A DNA stretch of 64,000 bases from Chitinophaga sp. GbtcB8. Its GTDB lineage: Bacteria; Bacteroidota; Bacteroidia; Chitinophagales; Chitinophagaceae. Positions 17,243 to 25,661 of this stretch are shown piece by piece (the first letter of the stretch is position 1; the number at the start of each line of letters is the position of its first letter). Made by a program: the position numbers and the translations under genes. Location: assembly GCF_019091455.1 (NCBI RefSeq), contig NZ_JAGXJN010000032.1, forward strand, positions 42,113 through 106,112. Direction: 5' to 3'. A model generated the notes under the pieces. The model was not told the origin of the DNA, did not search any database, and saw only the letters and a program-made list of their open reading frames with translations.

Positions 17243-18550
17243 CTATTCCAAATCAATGCTCTCATCTCCTAAATTGTATTGCGCATAAATGAGCAATAGC
17301 GTAAACATTTCATCGTCCGATCTCATACTGCCTTTTGAAAAAACATATTTTGGCGGATCACTGGGGTTAAAAGGGTTATCTTTTGTATTATCATAAATGC
17401 CTTTCATGTAAATAACAGAACCACGGGGGATCTTTACCGGCTTCTTAAACCGGTACAGCTCCTGCCAGCGAAAGTCCCACTGGGGTATTTTAACCAGGTG
17501 AATGGTATCATTGTCCGGTGTTACTACAAATGCCTCAAAAGATCTTCCCAGGTAATGCATATGCGGCCACACATATAAAAGCGATTGCTCTTCGGGCGTT
17601 TTCATTTTCAGCTCAAACGTTTTTACCTGGCCAGGAGGGATCATGAAAATGGGATCAATGTCCCGCTCACCTACCCCGCCGGAACCAATGCTGATAATAC
17701 GCACCGGCCTTTTTACCGGCGCATCTTTAAAGTACATGTTAACGCCCACTATTGATTGCTCATCTGCTGCTATAGGCGCATAATGCGTGGTAAAGATCAC
17801 TACTCCCCTTTCGGGAAATGTCCAGCCAAAATCATTGGGATAATATTCTGCTGAGGCCCCGGGTATCCATCCCGTGTAATAAACCATGGTTCGTTTCAGC
17901 TGGTCAAAAGCGCTCCTGTTCTGTGGCTCTTCGTCCGTATCAATGGTGCTTAAACCCGCATCCAGGTCCACACTGCTATCAGCTACACTATAAAAACCAT
18001 AATTAACATGGTGTATGATCTTTTTATTGTTGGTCACAAATTCAATGGCCTCTACGCTTTTGCCGGCCGGTAGTTCAAACGGCACTTTATATTCTATAAA
18101 CCTTTCCTTATTATTTCCCTTAACAGTAAACGGTATTTTGGATTTTAATACCAGGTCAGGCGCCCGGCCATTTAACAGCTTACCGGCGTTTGTATTCAGT
18201 ACCGGTGCATTTTTAGGCGCTTTCCCTTTAGGCGCTTTATGATCTATCCATGCAAGAATGGCCTGCTTCTCTTCAGCTGTAAGCCCCCGCTGGTTGGCGA
18301 AGTGTGAATACGCTGTATCTGCCTGCCAGGGCGGCATATAGCCGGTGCTGATCACTTTTTTTATAAAGGGAAGCCTCTTTGTAAAATCTTCATAGTTCAA
18401 TAGCGGAAAAGGGGCCGCCTCTCCGGGATTATGGCAAACACCGCATTTACGCAGCAGTATCGGTTCAACGTCGTAGTAGGTTTGTGCACGAAGCGTGGTG
18501 AATGTAAACAGGAATACTATAGTAAATAAGCGTGCTGGCATATGCTTCAT
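17243..18550 (-). CDS. Heme-c and type II copper monooxygenase (PHM/DBM-like) secreted protein
   Basis: A 435-residue secreted protein (signal cleaved near LRA-QT). Residues 25-105 form a cytochrome-c-like domain with heme motif CGVCH (Cys36, Cys39, His40) and probable axial Met72 in GYMPPW. Residues about 130-430 match the copper type II, ascorbate-dependent monooxygenase fold: His180-His181 and His256 (CuH/CuA site), His330 and His332 in WPHMHYLG and Met415 in SDDEMF (CuM/CuB site). All six copper ligands of peptidylglycine hydroxylating monooxygenase are thus present. The enzyme would hydroxylate an organic substrate with O2, with electrons arriving through the heme. It overlaps the thioredoxin-like gene by 4 bp, and SusD/SusC genes lie upstream on the same strand. 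Confidence 0.85.
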   Translation of the reverse strand: MKHMPARLFTIVFLFTFTTLRAQTYYDVEPILLRKCGVCHNPGEAAPFPLLNYEDFTKRLPFIKKVISTGYMPPWQADTAYSHFANQRGLTAEEKQAILAWIDHKAPKGKAPKNAPVLNTNAGKLLNGRAPDLVLKSKIPFTVKGNNKERFIEYKVPFELPAGKSVEAIEFVTNNKKIIHHVNYGFYSVADSSVDLDAGLSTIDTDEEPQNRSAFDQLKRTMVYYTGWIPGASAEYYPNDFGWTFPERGVVIFTTHYAPIAADEQSIVGVNMYFKDAPVKRPVRIISIGSGGVGERDIDPIFMIPPGQVKTFELKMKTPEEQSLLYVWPHMHYLGRSFEAFVVTPDNDTIHLVKIPQWDFRWQELYRFKKPVKIPRGSVIYMKGIYDNTKDNPFNPSDPPKYVFSKGSMRSDDEMFTLLLIYAQYNLGDESIDLE

Positions 18551-19119
18551 TTATTGCTGATCAGGCAACCTACTGCCGTTGTTTTAAAAGGGTTCACTGT
18601 TCTATGTTGTAAAAAATTATCAATGGCGTCACGCAGATAATGGTGATCCGCCTGCCTTTTCTTTTTGCCAAGGCTCACAGCCCAGTCATCAATGGCGCCA
18701 TTGTATACCAGCACGCTGTTATTATCATATAAAAAAACTTCAGGCGTTACCGTTGCCTGTGTATAATTTACCAACGCTTCTTTTTTATCCCGTACCAGCA
18801 CAAAATCAACTGCATATTTTTGCTGAAAGGCTTTTATTTCATCATCACTGTATACTGATCCTGCAAAAACGCCCACAATGGCCAGGGAATCTCTTTTGTT
18901 CTTTTGTAGCTCATTCAATACAATAGTGTAATTGCGGCTCAGCGGGCAGTCCGGCGAAAGGAACACCAGGGCGGTCAGCTGCTTGTGAATGCCGGATAAG
19001 GAGAAGGACTTGCCTTCTATTGTTCTTACCTTAATGGCCTTCAGCGCATCCGCTGCCGGCTGCTGTGCATGTAATGCTCCTAAAAACAAACAGCCGCAAA
19101 TAAGCAACACATATTTCAT
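18547..19119 (-). CDS. Thioredoxin-fold (redoxin) secreted protein, single active-site Cys
   Basis: A 190-residue protein with a signal peptide (LLICGCLFLGALHA-QQ) and an AhpC/redoxin-like fold: LVFLSPDCPLSRNY at residues 51-64 holds Cys58 in the place of a CxxC, with Ser at the second position, then GVFAGSVYSDDEI and TPEVFLYDNN (cis-Pro region). A second Cys (Cys185, AVGCLI) is at the extreme C-terminus, where related proteins that I remember as linked to Cu monooxygenases carry a similar GC motif. It may handle copper or keep the partner enzyme reduced. The stop overlaps the start of the monooxygenase gene (ATGA), so translation is coupled. Confidence 0.8.
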   Translation of the reverse strand: MKYVLLICGCLFLGALHAQQPAADALKAIKVRTIEGKSFSLSGIHKQLTALVFLSPDCPLSRNYTIVLNELQKNKRDSLAIVGVFAGSVYSDDEIKAFQQKYAVDFVLVRDKKEALVNYTQATVTPEVFLYDNNSVLVYNGAIDDWAVSLGKKKRQADHHYLRDAIDNFLQHRTVNPFKTTAVGCLISNK

Positions 19120-19191
19120 GAAAAGCTTTTTGGTTATGCATCCAGACCAGGTAAAGATACCTGATCTGAATGCATTGTATTATTCTACAAC

Positions 19192-20880
19192 TTATTTTTT
19201 ATCCCACCAAACTCTTCCCGTAATATCAGTTAAGTCGCCCAGCTCGGGATCCTTCTGCATTTCCTCAATAGACGCCCTTCTGTTAGCGTAGTTGAAATCA
19301 GTGATCGGCGGCACAAACAGGCTCCATCTTCTGGGCATAACAGCTTCTACGCCACCAGCTCTAACCTTTTCTGCCTGGTAAACCTGGCCGGTCTGGCTTG
19401 GGTAACCGGTTCTTTTTATCAACGCCCAGCATTCATAAGGATTGCGGTAGAAATTAATGAACTGCTGAATGCAGATCTGCTCTACCCCTTTAGCAGGATT
19501 ATACACGATGCCCGGCGATTGCTTATAGGCTGTAACTTCATCAGCTGTTAGCGGTGTATAACCCACTACCCTTGCATCTTTTCCCCAATCATCATAATCT
19601 GCAAGGGATGCTTCAATGCCTTTATAATACCAGTCGGCTGCAGCTTCGGTAGTAATGCCCCTGGCGGCCAGCTCGGCTCTCATAAAACATACATCCGCAT
19701 AGGTGATCACAGGATAGTTAACCAACCCGTCGGCTATTGAAGAATTGAATAATGCGTATTGTATGTATGATACATATGCAGTAGACCCGGTGATGTAGTT
19801 AAAATAAAACTTCTTATCAGCTTCATTAGCTGCATCCGGGCTGGTATAGCGGCCCCTGTATTCCTGGTACACCTCACCTGCTCCAATAACGCCGGAAGCC
19901 TGGAAAGTATTAAACTGGTCCTGGGTCAGCTCAACCTTCTGATAAATGTTCCGGATACGTGGATCATGATTCTTATACATGAAATCAATAGATGCCTTTT
20001 GCCCCGAAAGCCCTGCTGCCACATTATAGTTGCCTCCATTGGCTACTGTGGTGCCGGCTCTGAAGATCCAGGAAGCTGCCCGGCTGTTAATAGGCCCTAC
20101 GTTATCTGCCAGCACTTCATTAATGATGGCTTTTGCAGCATCGGGCTTTCTTTTGAGCATACGCATTGCAATGCGCAATCTCATTGAATTGGCTGCCATA
20201 GCCCAGTTCAGCGCCTCTGTTCCTGCACCGAAATAATACAGGTCATACGAGCCTAATTTTTCCTGATCAGGCAAGCTTTGTTCTAATACTGCAACCGCAC
20301 TTTTCAGCTGATTGTCCAGCGTATCATACAGCGCTTCCTGCGTATCATAATTAGGCGTTAATACCGGGGGAGTAGTATACCTGGCTCTAAATGCGTCTGA
20401 ATAGGCAACGCTGCCCAAAAGATCAGAAACGTTAAAAGCAGCTAATACCATTGGTATGTAGGAAATGGCACGGATATGCTGATATTTTGCTTTGGTAGCA
20501 TCATCCATTTTATCGATAACATTCCTCATCTCTACCAGCGTACCGCCCGCACCTATGGTTTCCCTGGAATACAGGTCCTCATAATTGTAAGGGTAATTGG
20601 AAGCTGAAATGGGCGTTTTAAAACGCGTAATAATAGCCCCGTTACCACCCAGCGGCACCCAGGCGCCGATCCAGTACTGGATATTACGGTGTATATCATA
20701 ATAGGCTTCAAAGTCGTTGGTATGTATGGCAAGGGGAGCGGTAGGGAACAGCGCTTTCGCGTCCACCTGATCTACCTGGATCAGATCGGGATCTGTGTTC
20801 AGCTCCGCATATTTGTCGCGGCTGCAGGAAGTTGCCAAAAGCGTCAGCACACAAGCTGCCTGTAATAATGTCTTCCTCAT
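19192..20880 (-). CDS. SusD/RagB family lipoprotein
   Basis: A 562-residue lipoprotein (LTLLATSC, Cys19, followed by SRDKYAELNTDP, a standard SusD start). The TPR-rich middle contains EALNWAMAANSMRLRIAMRML and the C-terminal half ends in PRRWSLFVPPITDFNYANRR...DLTDITGRVWWD, the pattern of the SusD-like outer-membrane family with longer C-terminal ends. It works with the SusC protein encoded 54 bp upstream to capture a ligand at the cell surface. Here no glycoside hydrolase or lyase gene follows; the next genes are the redoxin and copper monooxygenase, so the ligand may not be a polysaccharide. Confidence 0.95.
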   Translation of the reverse strand: MRKTLLQAACVLTLLATSCSRDKYAELNTDPDLIQVDQVDAKALFPTAPLAIHTNDFEAYYDIHRNIQYWIGAWVPLGGNGAIITRFKTPISASNYPYNYEDLYSRETIGAGGTLVEMRNVIDKMDDATKAKYQHIRAISYIPMVLAAFNVSDLLGSVAYSDAFRARYTTPPVLTPNYDTQEALYDTLDNQLKSAVAVLEQSLPDQEKLGSYDLYYFGAGTEALNWAMAANSMRLRIAMRMLKRKPDAAKAIINEVLADNVGPINSRAASWIFRAGTTVANGGNYNVAAGLSGQKASIDFMYKNHDPRIRNIYQKVELTQDQFNTFQASGVIGAGEVYQEYRGRYTSPDAANEADKKFYFNYITGSTAYVSYIQYALFNSSIADGLVNYPVITYADVCFMRAELAARGITTEAAADWYYKGIEASLADYDDWGKDARVVGYTPLTADEVTAYKQSPGIVYNPAKGVEQICIQQFINFYRNPYECWALIKRTGYPSQTGQVYQAEKVRAGGVEAVMPRRWSLFVPPITDFNYANRRASIEEMQKDPELGDLTDITGRVWWDKK

Positions 20881-20934
20881 AATTATATTTTAAATCCTGG
20901 TTATTACTAATTTTTACAATCGTTAAAGAGCCTG

Positions 20935-23900
20935 TTAGAAACTGGCGTTTACAGAAAATCCAAACTGTCTGAAATAAGGCACACCGCCGTTCTCAATAAA
21001 GGCGCCGCTGCTGGTTGAGCTCAGGTTATCCGGATTCACATTGTCCGGCGCGCTGTTATACAGGAAGAACAGGTTACGGCCTATCAGCGAAAGGCGCAGG
21101 CTGTTCATCTTTAATCTGCTGGCTACGCCAACAGGCAGGTCGTAACTAACGGACAGCTCACGCATAGATACCCATGAAGATTCAAACATGCTGGCGGATC
21201 TGATACCGCTGCTCCAGCCATAGGTACGATCATAATAATCAGAAGCTGCTACCGGCTTTACATATTTTTTCTCATAGGCATCAGCCACGGTCATACCGGA
21301 AACATCGTGCTCCTGGCCATCAGCGCTAGCATCTGCGCCTATTACAGTGCCGGGTGCAAATACGCCTACCGGTAAAATACCATCATGGCGTTCAGCTTTC
21401 AGGCCATTGTAGTCTGCGGTGCCGGTATAGCTTAAACCTCCAAGGTCCGTGGTACGGCCGGCCAGCGTATGTTTCAGCATACCGTACTGTGATCCGTAAC
21501 CATAAGTGTTGGAATATACATCACCGCCAAATTTCGCATCCAGGAAAATGCTTACTGCCAGTCTTTTATAGTTAAAAGTGTTGCGGATACTGCCCAGGAA
21601 GTCAGGCATGGTAGATCCTACAACCGGATCTGATTCCTTACCTACTGTGGGGTTATAGGTACCAGCCCTCAGGTAATAAATTACCGGGGCGCCAAATTCC
21701 CCACCGGTTGCATTAAAGCCTACTACCGGCATGCCGTTCAGGCCACTTTGCATGTCAGCGCCATTACCATCTTTTGCCTGGTAGGAAGCGTAGTGATAGT
21801 TAGCGCGGATAGCACCGTAATCGCCACCCAGGTTAGCCACGGAGTAAATACCATCTCCCCCATCCAGCATCGCTGCCTTGGAGTTAAATGGTAAAGAAAG
21901 GATCTTGTTCCTGTTGCGGGTATAGTTGAACATTACATCCCAGGAGAAATTTCCTTTTTTGTAGGGTGTTCCGTAAAGGGTAAGCTCTATCCCCTGGTTC
22001 CTTACTTTACCACCATTGATCAAAGCACTTACTACACCTGATTCACGGGGTACTGTAAAGTCCTGGATCTGGTTCTTGGAATCCTGCTGGTACCAGGTAA
22101 TATCACCTCCCACTCTGTTGTTAAACAATTTAAACTCAAGACCTGCCTCGATCTTAGCATTACGCACAGGCTTCAGGTTCTGGTTAGGCAATGAGTTTCC
22201 GAGAATGCCATATCTGAGAATAGGTGCTCCGGTAGCATCGTAATACAAACCATAAGCGGTATAGGAACCGGTATTGGTTTTATAGGGTGATGTACCACCA
22301 CCTGCCTGCACATACGAAACACGCAGCTTACCAAAATCAAAGCCCTTGGGCATTTTAACCAGATCAGAGAATACAAAAGCCAGATCCGCACCGGGATAGA
22401 AGTAGGAATAGTTGCCATGACCATCGTTGTATACCAGCGTACTGTTCCAGTCATTACGGCCATACACGTTCAGGGTCAGATAGTCTCTGAAACCAACGCT
22501 GGCCTGGTAGAACAGGGAAGCCATTTGCAGCTCGTTCGGTTTTCCTTCGTCGATACGGGGCCTGTCTTTAGAGTTGGAAAGACGGTAAAGGTCCGGTATA
22601 ATAAGGCCATTTGTTTCAGCGTAATAACCTACCTGCTTGGATTGGTTGAGCTCTCCACCACCTTGTACCAGCAGGTCAAAGTCGTTCACTTTCTTAATAT
22701 AGCTCAGGCTTCCACGGTAACGGTATTGCCTTACACTATTATTGTTAACCTTATATTGACCACCTTCAAAACCGGGGTTGGTACCTCTTATCTTGGCGGT
22801 GTAATTTGTTTCAAATGCATTGATAGAAGCGCTTCCATCAAAACGAAGCCAGTTGGTAAGGTCTGCTCTCAGGTTCACACTGCCCCTGAAGTTATTTTCC
22901 TTTTGCTGGTAGTGGTTCTGGTAAATGTACCAGAAAGCGTTGGAGGCGCCGGAGATATCTCTTGGTGATATGCCACCATTTTCGGTATCTAAATAGTTAT
23001 GCATCCAGTAATTAATATCGTAGTTACGTGGTACACCATAGCTTGTTGCGTACAATACGCTATTGCCCCCCTGCAAAGCAGGGTTTTCTGTACCACTTTG
23101 CGTGTAGGAAGTATTCACATCCAGCAACACTGATTTTATAGGACGGTGTGTGGCTCTGAAGCTAAAGCTGTTCCTGTCCAGGTTATTGTTTGGCGTTGCA
23201 GAGGATGATCCCAGGTTGGAATAAGAAAAACGGAAAGTGGTTTTATCATTACCACCGGAAATACCAATATTCGTATTACGGGTAACCCCCGTTTTATACA
23301 GTGACAGCGGATCATTCACGCCAGGATTATTGGCGCGGTACTGGCCGGTGATATCTTTAAACATCTGCCCTTTCATTTCAGGGCCAAAGCTGGCATAGTA
23401 ATAAGTTTGATCAGTTTCCAGCGTATCATTGGTGCCTTTTATCCAATCGTCCACATGTATACCTGCGCCAAACCTGTTCTGCAGATCTACTGTTTTATAA
23501 GCTCTCTCAAACATAAAAGACTGGGTAAAAGAAACGCCCAAACCTCTTTGTGAAAAACCCTTTTTTGTTTTGATGAGGATCACGCCGTTGGATGCGCGGC
23601 TGCCGTACAATGCGGTAACAGCACCACCTTTTAACACGGAAATAGATTCAATGTCGTCGGGGTTAATGTCCTTCAGGATGTTCCCGAAATCCTGCTCACC
23701 ACCACGGTTGGGCAGAATTACCTGATCGTCCATCACAATATCATCTACCACCACCAGCGGCTGGTTACCATACGGATCCAGGCTGGCGCTGCCCCTGATC
23801 TGAAACCGGGTGGATGCCTGCGGGCCGCCCACATTGGGAGTAACCTGTAAGCCGGGTACCATACCCTGTAAGGCGGAAATTGGGTTGGGGCTGGCTGTTC

Positions 23901-24300
23901 TCCTGATATCGTCACCGGAAACCTGGGTAACGGAATATCCAAGGCTTCGTTTAGCCCTGCTTTCACCAAAGCCTGTAACCACTACTTCATTTAATCCTTT
24001 TGTGTCCTGGTTAATAGTAACGTTAACGGTTGAACTGTTACCTACCGCTACCTCCCTGGTAGCATAACCGATTGATGAAATGATCAGCGTAGCTGAGGGG
24101 GCTACGGAAAAATGATAGTACCCGCGTTCATCGGTAAAGGTGCTGTTCCTGGTACCTTTTTCAATTACAGTGGCGCCTATCACTACTGCAGACTTGTCGT
24201 CCACAATGGTTCCGCTAATTGATTTTTTGTCCTGGGCAAGCAGTGATGTGCCGGTAAATAGCAGCAGCATCACCATGACAAAGGCATGAGATTTTCGCAT
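20935..24300 (-). CDS. SusC/RagA family TonB-dependent outer-membrane receptor
   Basis: An 1121-residue protein: signal peptide (to about LLAQ, residue 22), a carboxypeptidase-regulatory-like domain (about 25-105, ISGTIVDDKSAVVIGATV...), the TonB-box-like region EVVVTGFGESRAKRSLGYSV, a plug (about 115-230 with QIRGSASLDPYGNQPLVVVDD and SRASNGVILIKTKKG) and a 22-strand type barrel to the terminal Phe (GFSVNASF). No N-terminal secretin/STN domain is present, so no FecR-type sigma signalling is expected; none is encoded nearby. It heads the minus-strand operon SusC-SusD-redoxin-monooxygenase. The ligand is unknown. Confidence 0.95.
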   Translation of the reverse strand: MRKSHAFVMVMLLLFTGTSLLAQDKKSISGTIVDDKSAVVIGATVIEKGTRNSTFTDERGYYHFSVAPSATLIISSIGYATREVAVGNSSTVNVTINQDTKGLNEVVVTGFGESRAKRSLGYSVTQVSGDDIRRTASPNPISALQGMVPGLQVTPNVGGPQASTRFQIRGSASLDPYGNQPLVVVDDIVMDDQVILPNRGGEQDFGNILKDINPDDIESISVLKGGAVTALYGSRASNGVILIKTKKGFSQRGLGVSFTQSFMFERAYKTVDLQNRFGAGIHVDDWIKGTNDTLETDQTYYYASFGPEMKGQMFKDITGQYRANNPGVNDPLSLYKTGVTRNTNIGISGGNDKTTFRFSYSNLGSSSATPNNNLDRNSFSFRATHRPIKSVLLDVNTSYTQSGTENPALQGGNSVLYATSYGVPRNYDINYWMHNYLDTENGGISPRDISGASNAFWYIYQNHYQQKENNFRGSVNLRADLTNWLRFDGSASINAFETNYTAKIRGTNPGFEGGQYKVNNNSVRQYRYRGSLSYIKKVNDFDLLVQGGGELNQSKQVGYYAETNGLIIPDLYRLSNSKDRPRIDEGKPNELQMASLFYQASVGFRDYLTLNVYGRNDWNSTLVYNDGHGNYSYFYPGADLAFVFSDLVKMPKGFDFGKLRVSYVQAGGGTSPYKTNTGSYTAYGLYYDATGAPILRYGILGNSLPNQNLKPVRNAKIEAGLEFKLFNNRVGGDITWYQQDSKNQIQDFTVPRESGVVSALINGGKVRNQGIELTLYGTPYKKGNFSWDVMFNYTRNRNKILSLPFNSKAAMLDGGDGIYSVANLGGDYGAIRANYHYASYQAKDGNGADMQSGLNGMPVVGFNATGGEFGAPVIYYLRAGTYNPTVGKESDPVVGSTMPDFLGSIRNTFNYKRLAVSIFLDAKFGGDVYSNTYGYGSQYGMLKHTLAGRTTDLGGLSYTGTADYNGLKAERHDGILPVGVFAPGTVIGADASADGQEHDVSGMTVADAYEKKYVKPVAASDYYDRTYGWSSGIRSASMFESSWVSMRELSVSYDLPVGVASRLKMNSLRLSLIGRNLFFLYNSAPDNVNPDNLSSTSSGAFIENGGVPYFRQFGFSVNASF

Positions 24301-24632
24301 TGCGCTTAATTTTAGATTTGGTTTGATAAATGCTAGTTCAATATTGGTTGATATTCAACAACTTATTAGCCGTGCTTTGCTACAATTGTCCCTCTCATAA
24401 GTATAGATCTGTTCACTGGCTCTGATAAGATTGCGTAATAACGGTATAGTCCTATTGCTCTAATTTCAACGTGGTAATTCAAAAGTATAGAAATCTTTTT
24501 AAAAAAAATAAAAAGTGTAAATTTTATTTTAGGTAGTTAGACAGGCTTTATATAGTCTTATATATTAAATTAATAAAATTTATAAAGTTGAGATAGCATA
24601 GGATAACATTTGTTGTCCAAAAAGAGTTCACA

Positions 24633-24681
24633 GTTAAGGGTTAAGGACTGAGGACTGAGGACTGAGGGTTGAGGGCTGAAG
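24633..24681. repeat. Array of seven 7-bp repeats (RYTRAGG-like)
   Basis: Seven consecutive heptamers: GTTAAGG twice, ACTGAGG three times, then GTTGAGG and GCTGAAG. All fit RYTRARG. The array lies in the 417-bp non-coding space 24301-24717 between the SusC gene and the DoxX-like gene; apart from this array and the hairpin at its end, that space is AT-rich and I see no gene. A related array is found at 54198-54239. Confidence 0.85.
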
Positions 24682-24696
24682 TTTCTGAACTTCAGC
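24675..24696 (-). terminator. Hairpin after the DoxX-like gene
   Basis: Perfect inverted repeat GCTGAAGTT / AACTTCAGC with a 4-base loop, 22 bp after the stop of the minus-strand DoxX-like gene. There is no T run, so termination is uncertain. Confidence 0.45.
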
Positions 24697-24717
24697 TCAA
24701 AGGTATTAACAGACTAT

Positions 24718-25083
24718 TCATCTTTTATCCGCACCAGGCGTTTTTACCATGCTGATATAAGACACCAGCAACAAGGCTTCTAAAAACAATGGCGCCAATA
24801 CATTCCCGATAGTATCTTCTACAATGGCGTGCGAAGTAGCAGCACTTACAAATAGAACCGTAAAACCGGCATAGGCCCATTCTTTAAACCGGGAGTACTT
24901 AGGGATGCTTAAAATAATTATACCAATTAGTTTCCCCGAGCCGATCATAATGGGAAGATAATCCGGGTATCCAAGATGTTTTACCGGTTTAGCCACAAAC
25001 TCCATCCGGGTAATATCCGTAATGGCTGTTAAGAAAATAAGCACAAGGAAAATGACTGTGGTAATGCGATAAGTTAATTTCAT
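24718..25083 (-). CDS. DoxX-like small integral membrane protein
   Basis: A 121-residue protein with four predicted membrane helices: about 5-25 (ITTVIFLVLIFLTAITDI), 45-63 (LPIMIGSGKLIGIIILSIP), 70-90 and 97-115. The HLGYPDYLPIMIGSGKLIGI block is typical of DoxX/DUF4870-like membrane proteins in Bacteroidota. Function is not known; family members are tied to redox stress and quinone metabolism. It is divergent from an HxlR-type regulator, which probably controls it through dyads in the 141-bp shared upstream region. Confidence 0.85.
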   Translation of the reverse strand: MKLTYRITTVIFLVLIFLTAITDITRMEFVAKPVKHLGYPDYLPIMIGSGKLIGIIILSIPKYSRFKEWAYAGFTVLFVSAATSHAIVEDTIGNVLAPLFLEALLLVSYISMVKTPGADKR

Positions 25084-25165
25084 AATTATAAATTTGTTTT
25101 TGCCGGGTATTGCCCTTAACCTTATGGCGGCAAAAGTAACAACGGGTTAAGGATCAAAAAATACG

Positions 25166-25179
25166 GCACTAGGAAGTGC
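25166..25179. promoter_or_regulatory. Candidate HxlR operator in the DoxX/HxlR divergent region
   Basis: Dyad GCACT-AGGA-AGTGC midway between the two divergent start codons. A second pair of 8-bp arms, CCTTAACC at 25114-25121 and GGTTAAGG at 25145-25152, is nearby. HxlR-type proteins bind short dyads of this size between themselves and the gene they control. Confidence 0.4.
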
Positions 25180-25224
25180 GTTACACACCCGCAGGTATGT
25201 AATAGTGAAAATCAAAAAGTTAAC

Positions 25225-25587
25225 ATGAGGATTTTTTCTAAAAATGCAGAAAGTGTAGACTTCTGCCCGGTAAGGGATGTATTTGGCCGCATTGGCGATA
25301 AGTGGGCGGTTTTAGTGATGCTCACACTTGGGCAAACAGGAAGCCCCATGCGTTACCACCAGCTGCAGGAGGCCATTGGGGATATATCGCAAAAGATGCT
25401 GACCGCTACCCTGAAGAATTTACTGGATGATGGCCTGATCTTCCGGCAAATGTATCCTGAAGTTCCTCCCCGGGTTGATTATTCATTAACCACTGCCGGC
25501 CAAAGCTTACTGCCGCATTTGTATAATCTGGCGGAATGGGCCAATGAGCATATGCGGCCCGCAAAAGAGAACGGCGCAATAAAATGA
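25225..25587 (+). CDS. HxlR-family winged-helix transcriptional regulator
   Basis: A 120-residue protein with the HxlR signature: Cys14 in DFCPVRDVFGRIGDKWAVLV, then RYHQLQEAIGDISQKMLTATLKNLLDDGLIFR and VDYSLTTAGQSLLP. Cys14 is at the position used for redox or electrophile sensing in YodB/HypR-like members. It most likely regulates the divergent DoxX-like gene. Its end nearly touches an in-frame extension of the following serine hydrolase gene, but the preferred start of that gene is 75 bp further on. Confidence 0.92.
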   Translation: MRIFSKNAESVDFCPVRDVFGRIGDKWAVLVMLTLGQTGSPMRYHQLQEAIGDISQKMLTATLKNLLDDGLIFRQMYPEVPPRVDYSLTTAGQSLLPHLYNLAEWANEHMRPAKENGAIK

Positions 25588-25661
25588 TATCCGCCCTGTA
25601 TAAAGGAATGCAACTTTTTCCTGCGCCGGCCGTCATTGTATATAATAAGCTTCTGTGTACC

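Noticed and set aside
22417..22968. 183-codon plus-strand ORF opposite the SusC gene
   Set aside because: Antisense shadow of a beta-barrel coding region, which often gives long open frames; no family features.
24633..24681. Short repeats considered as a CRISPR array
   Set aside because: Units are 7 bp, adjacent without spacers; no cas genes in the window.
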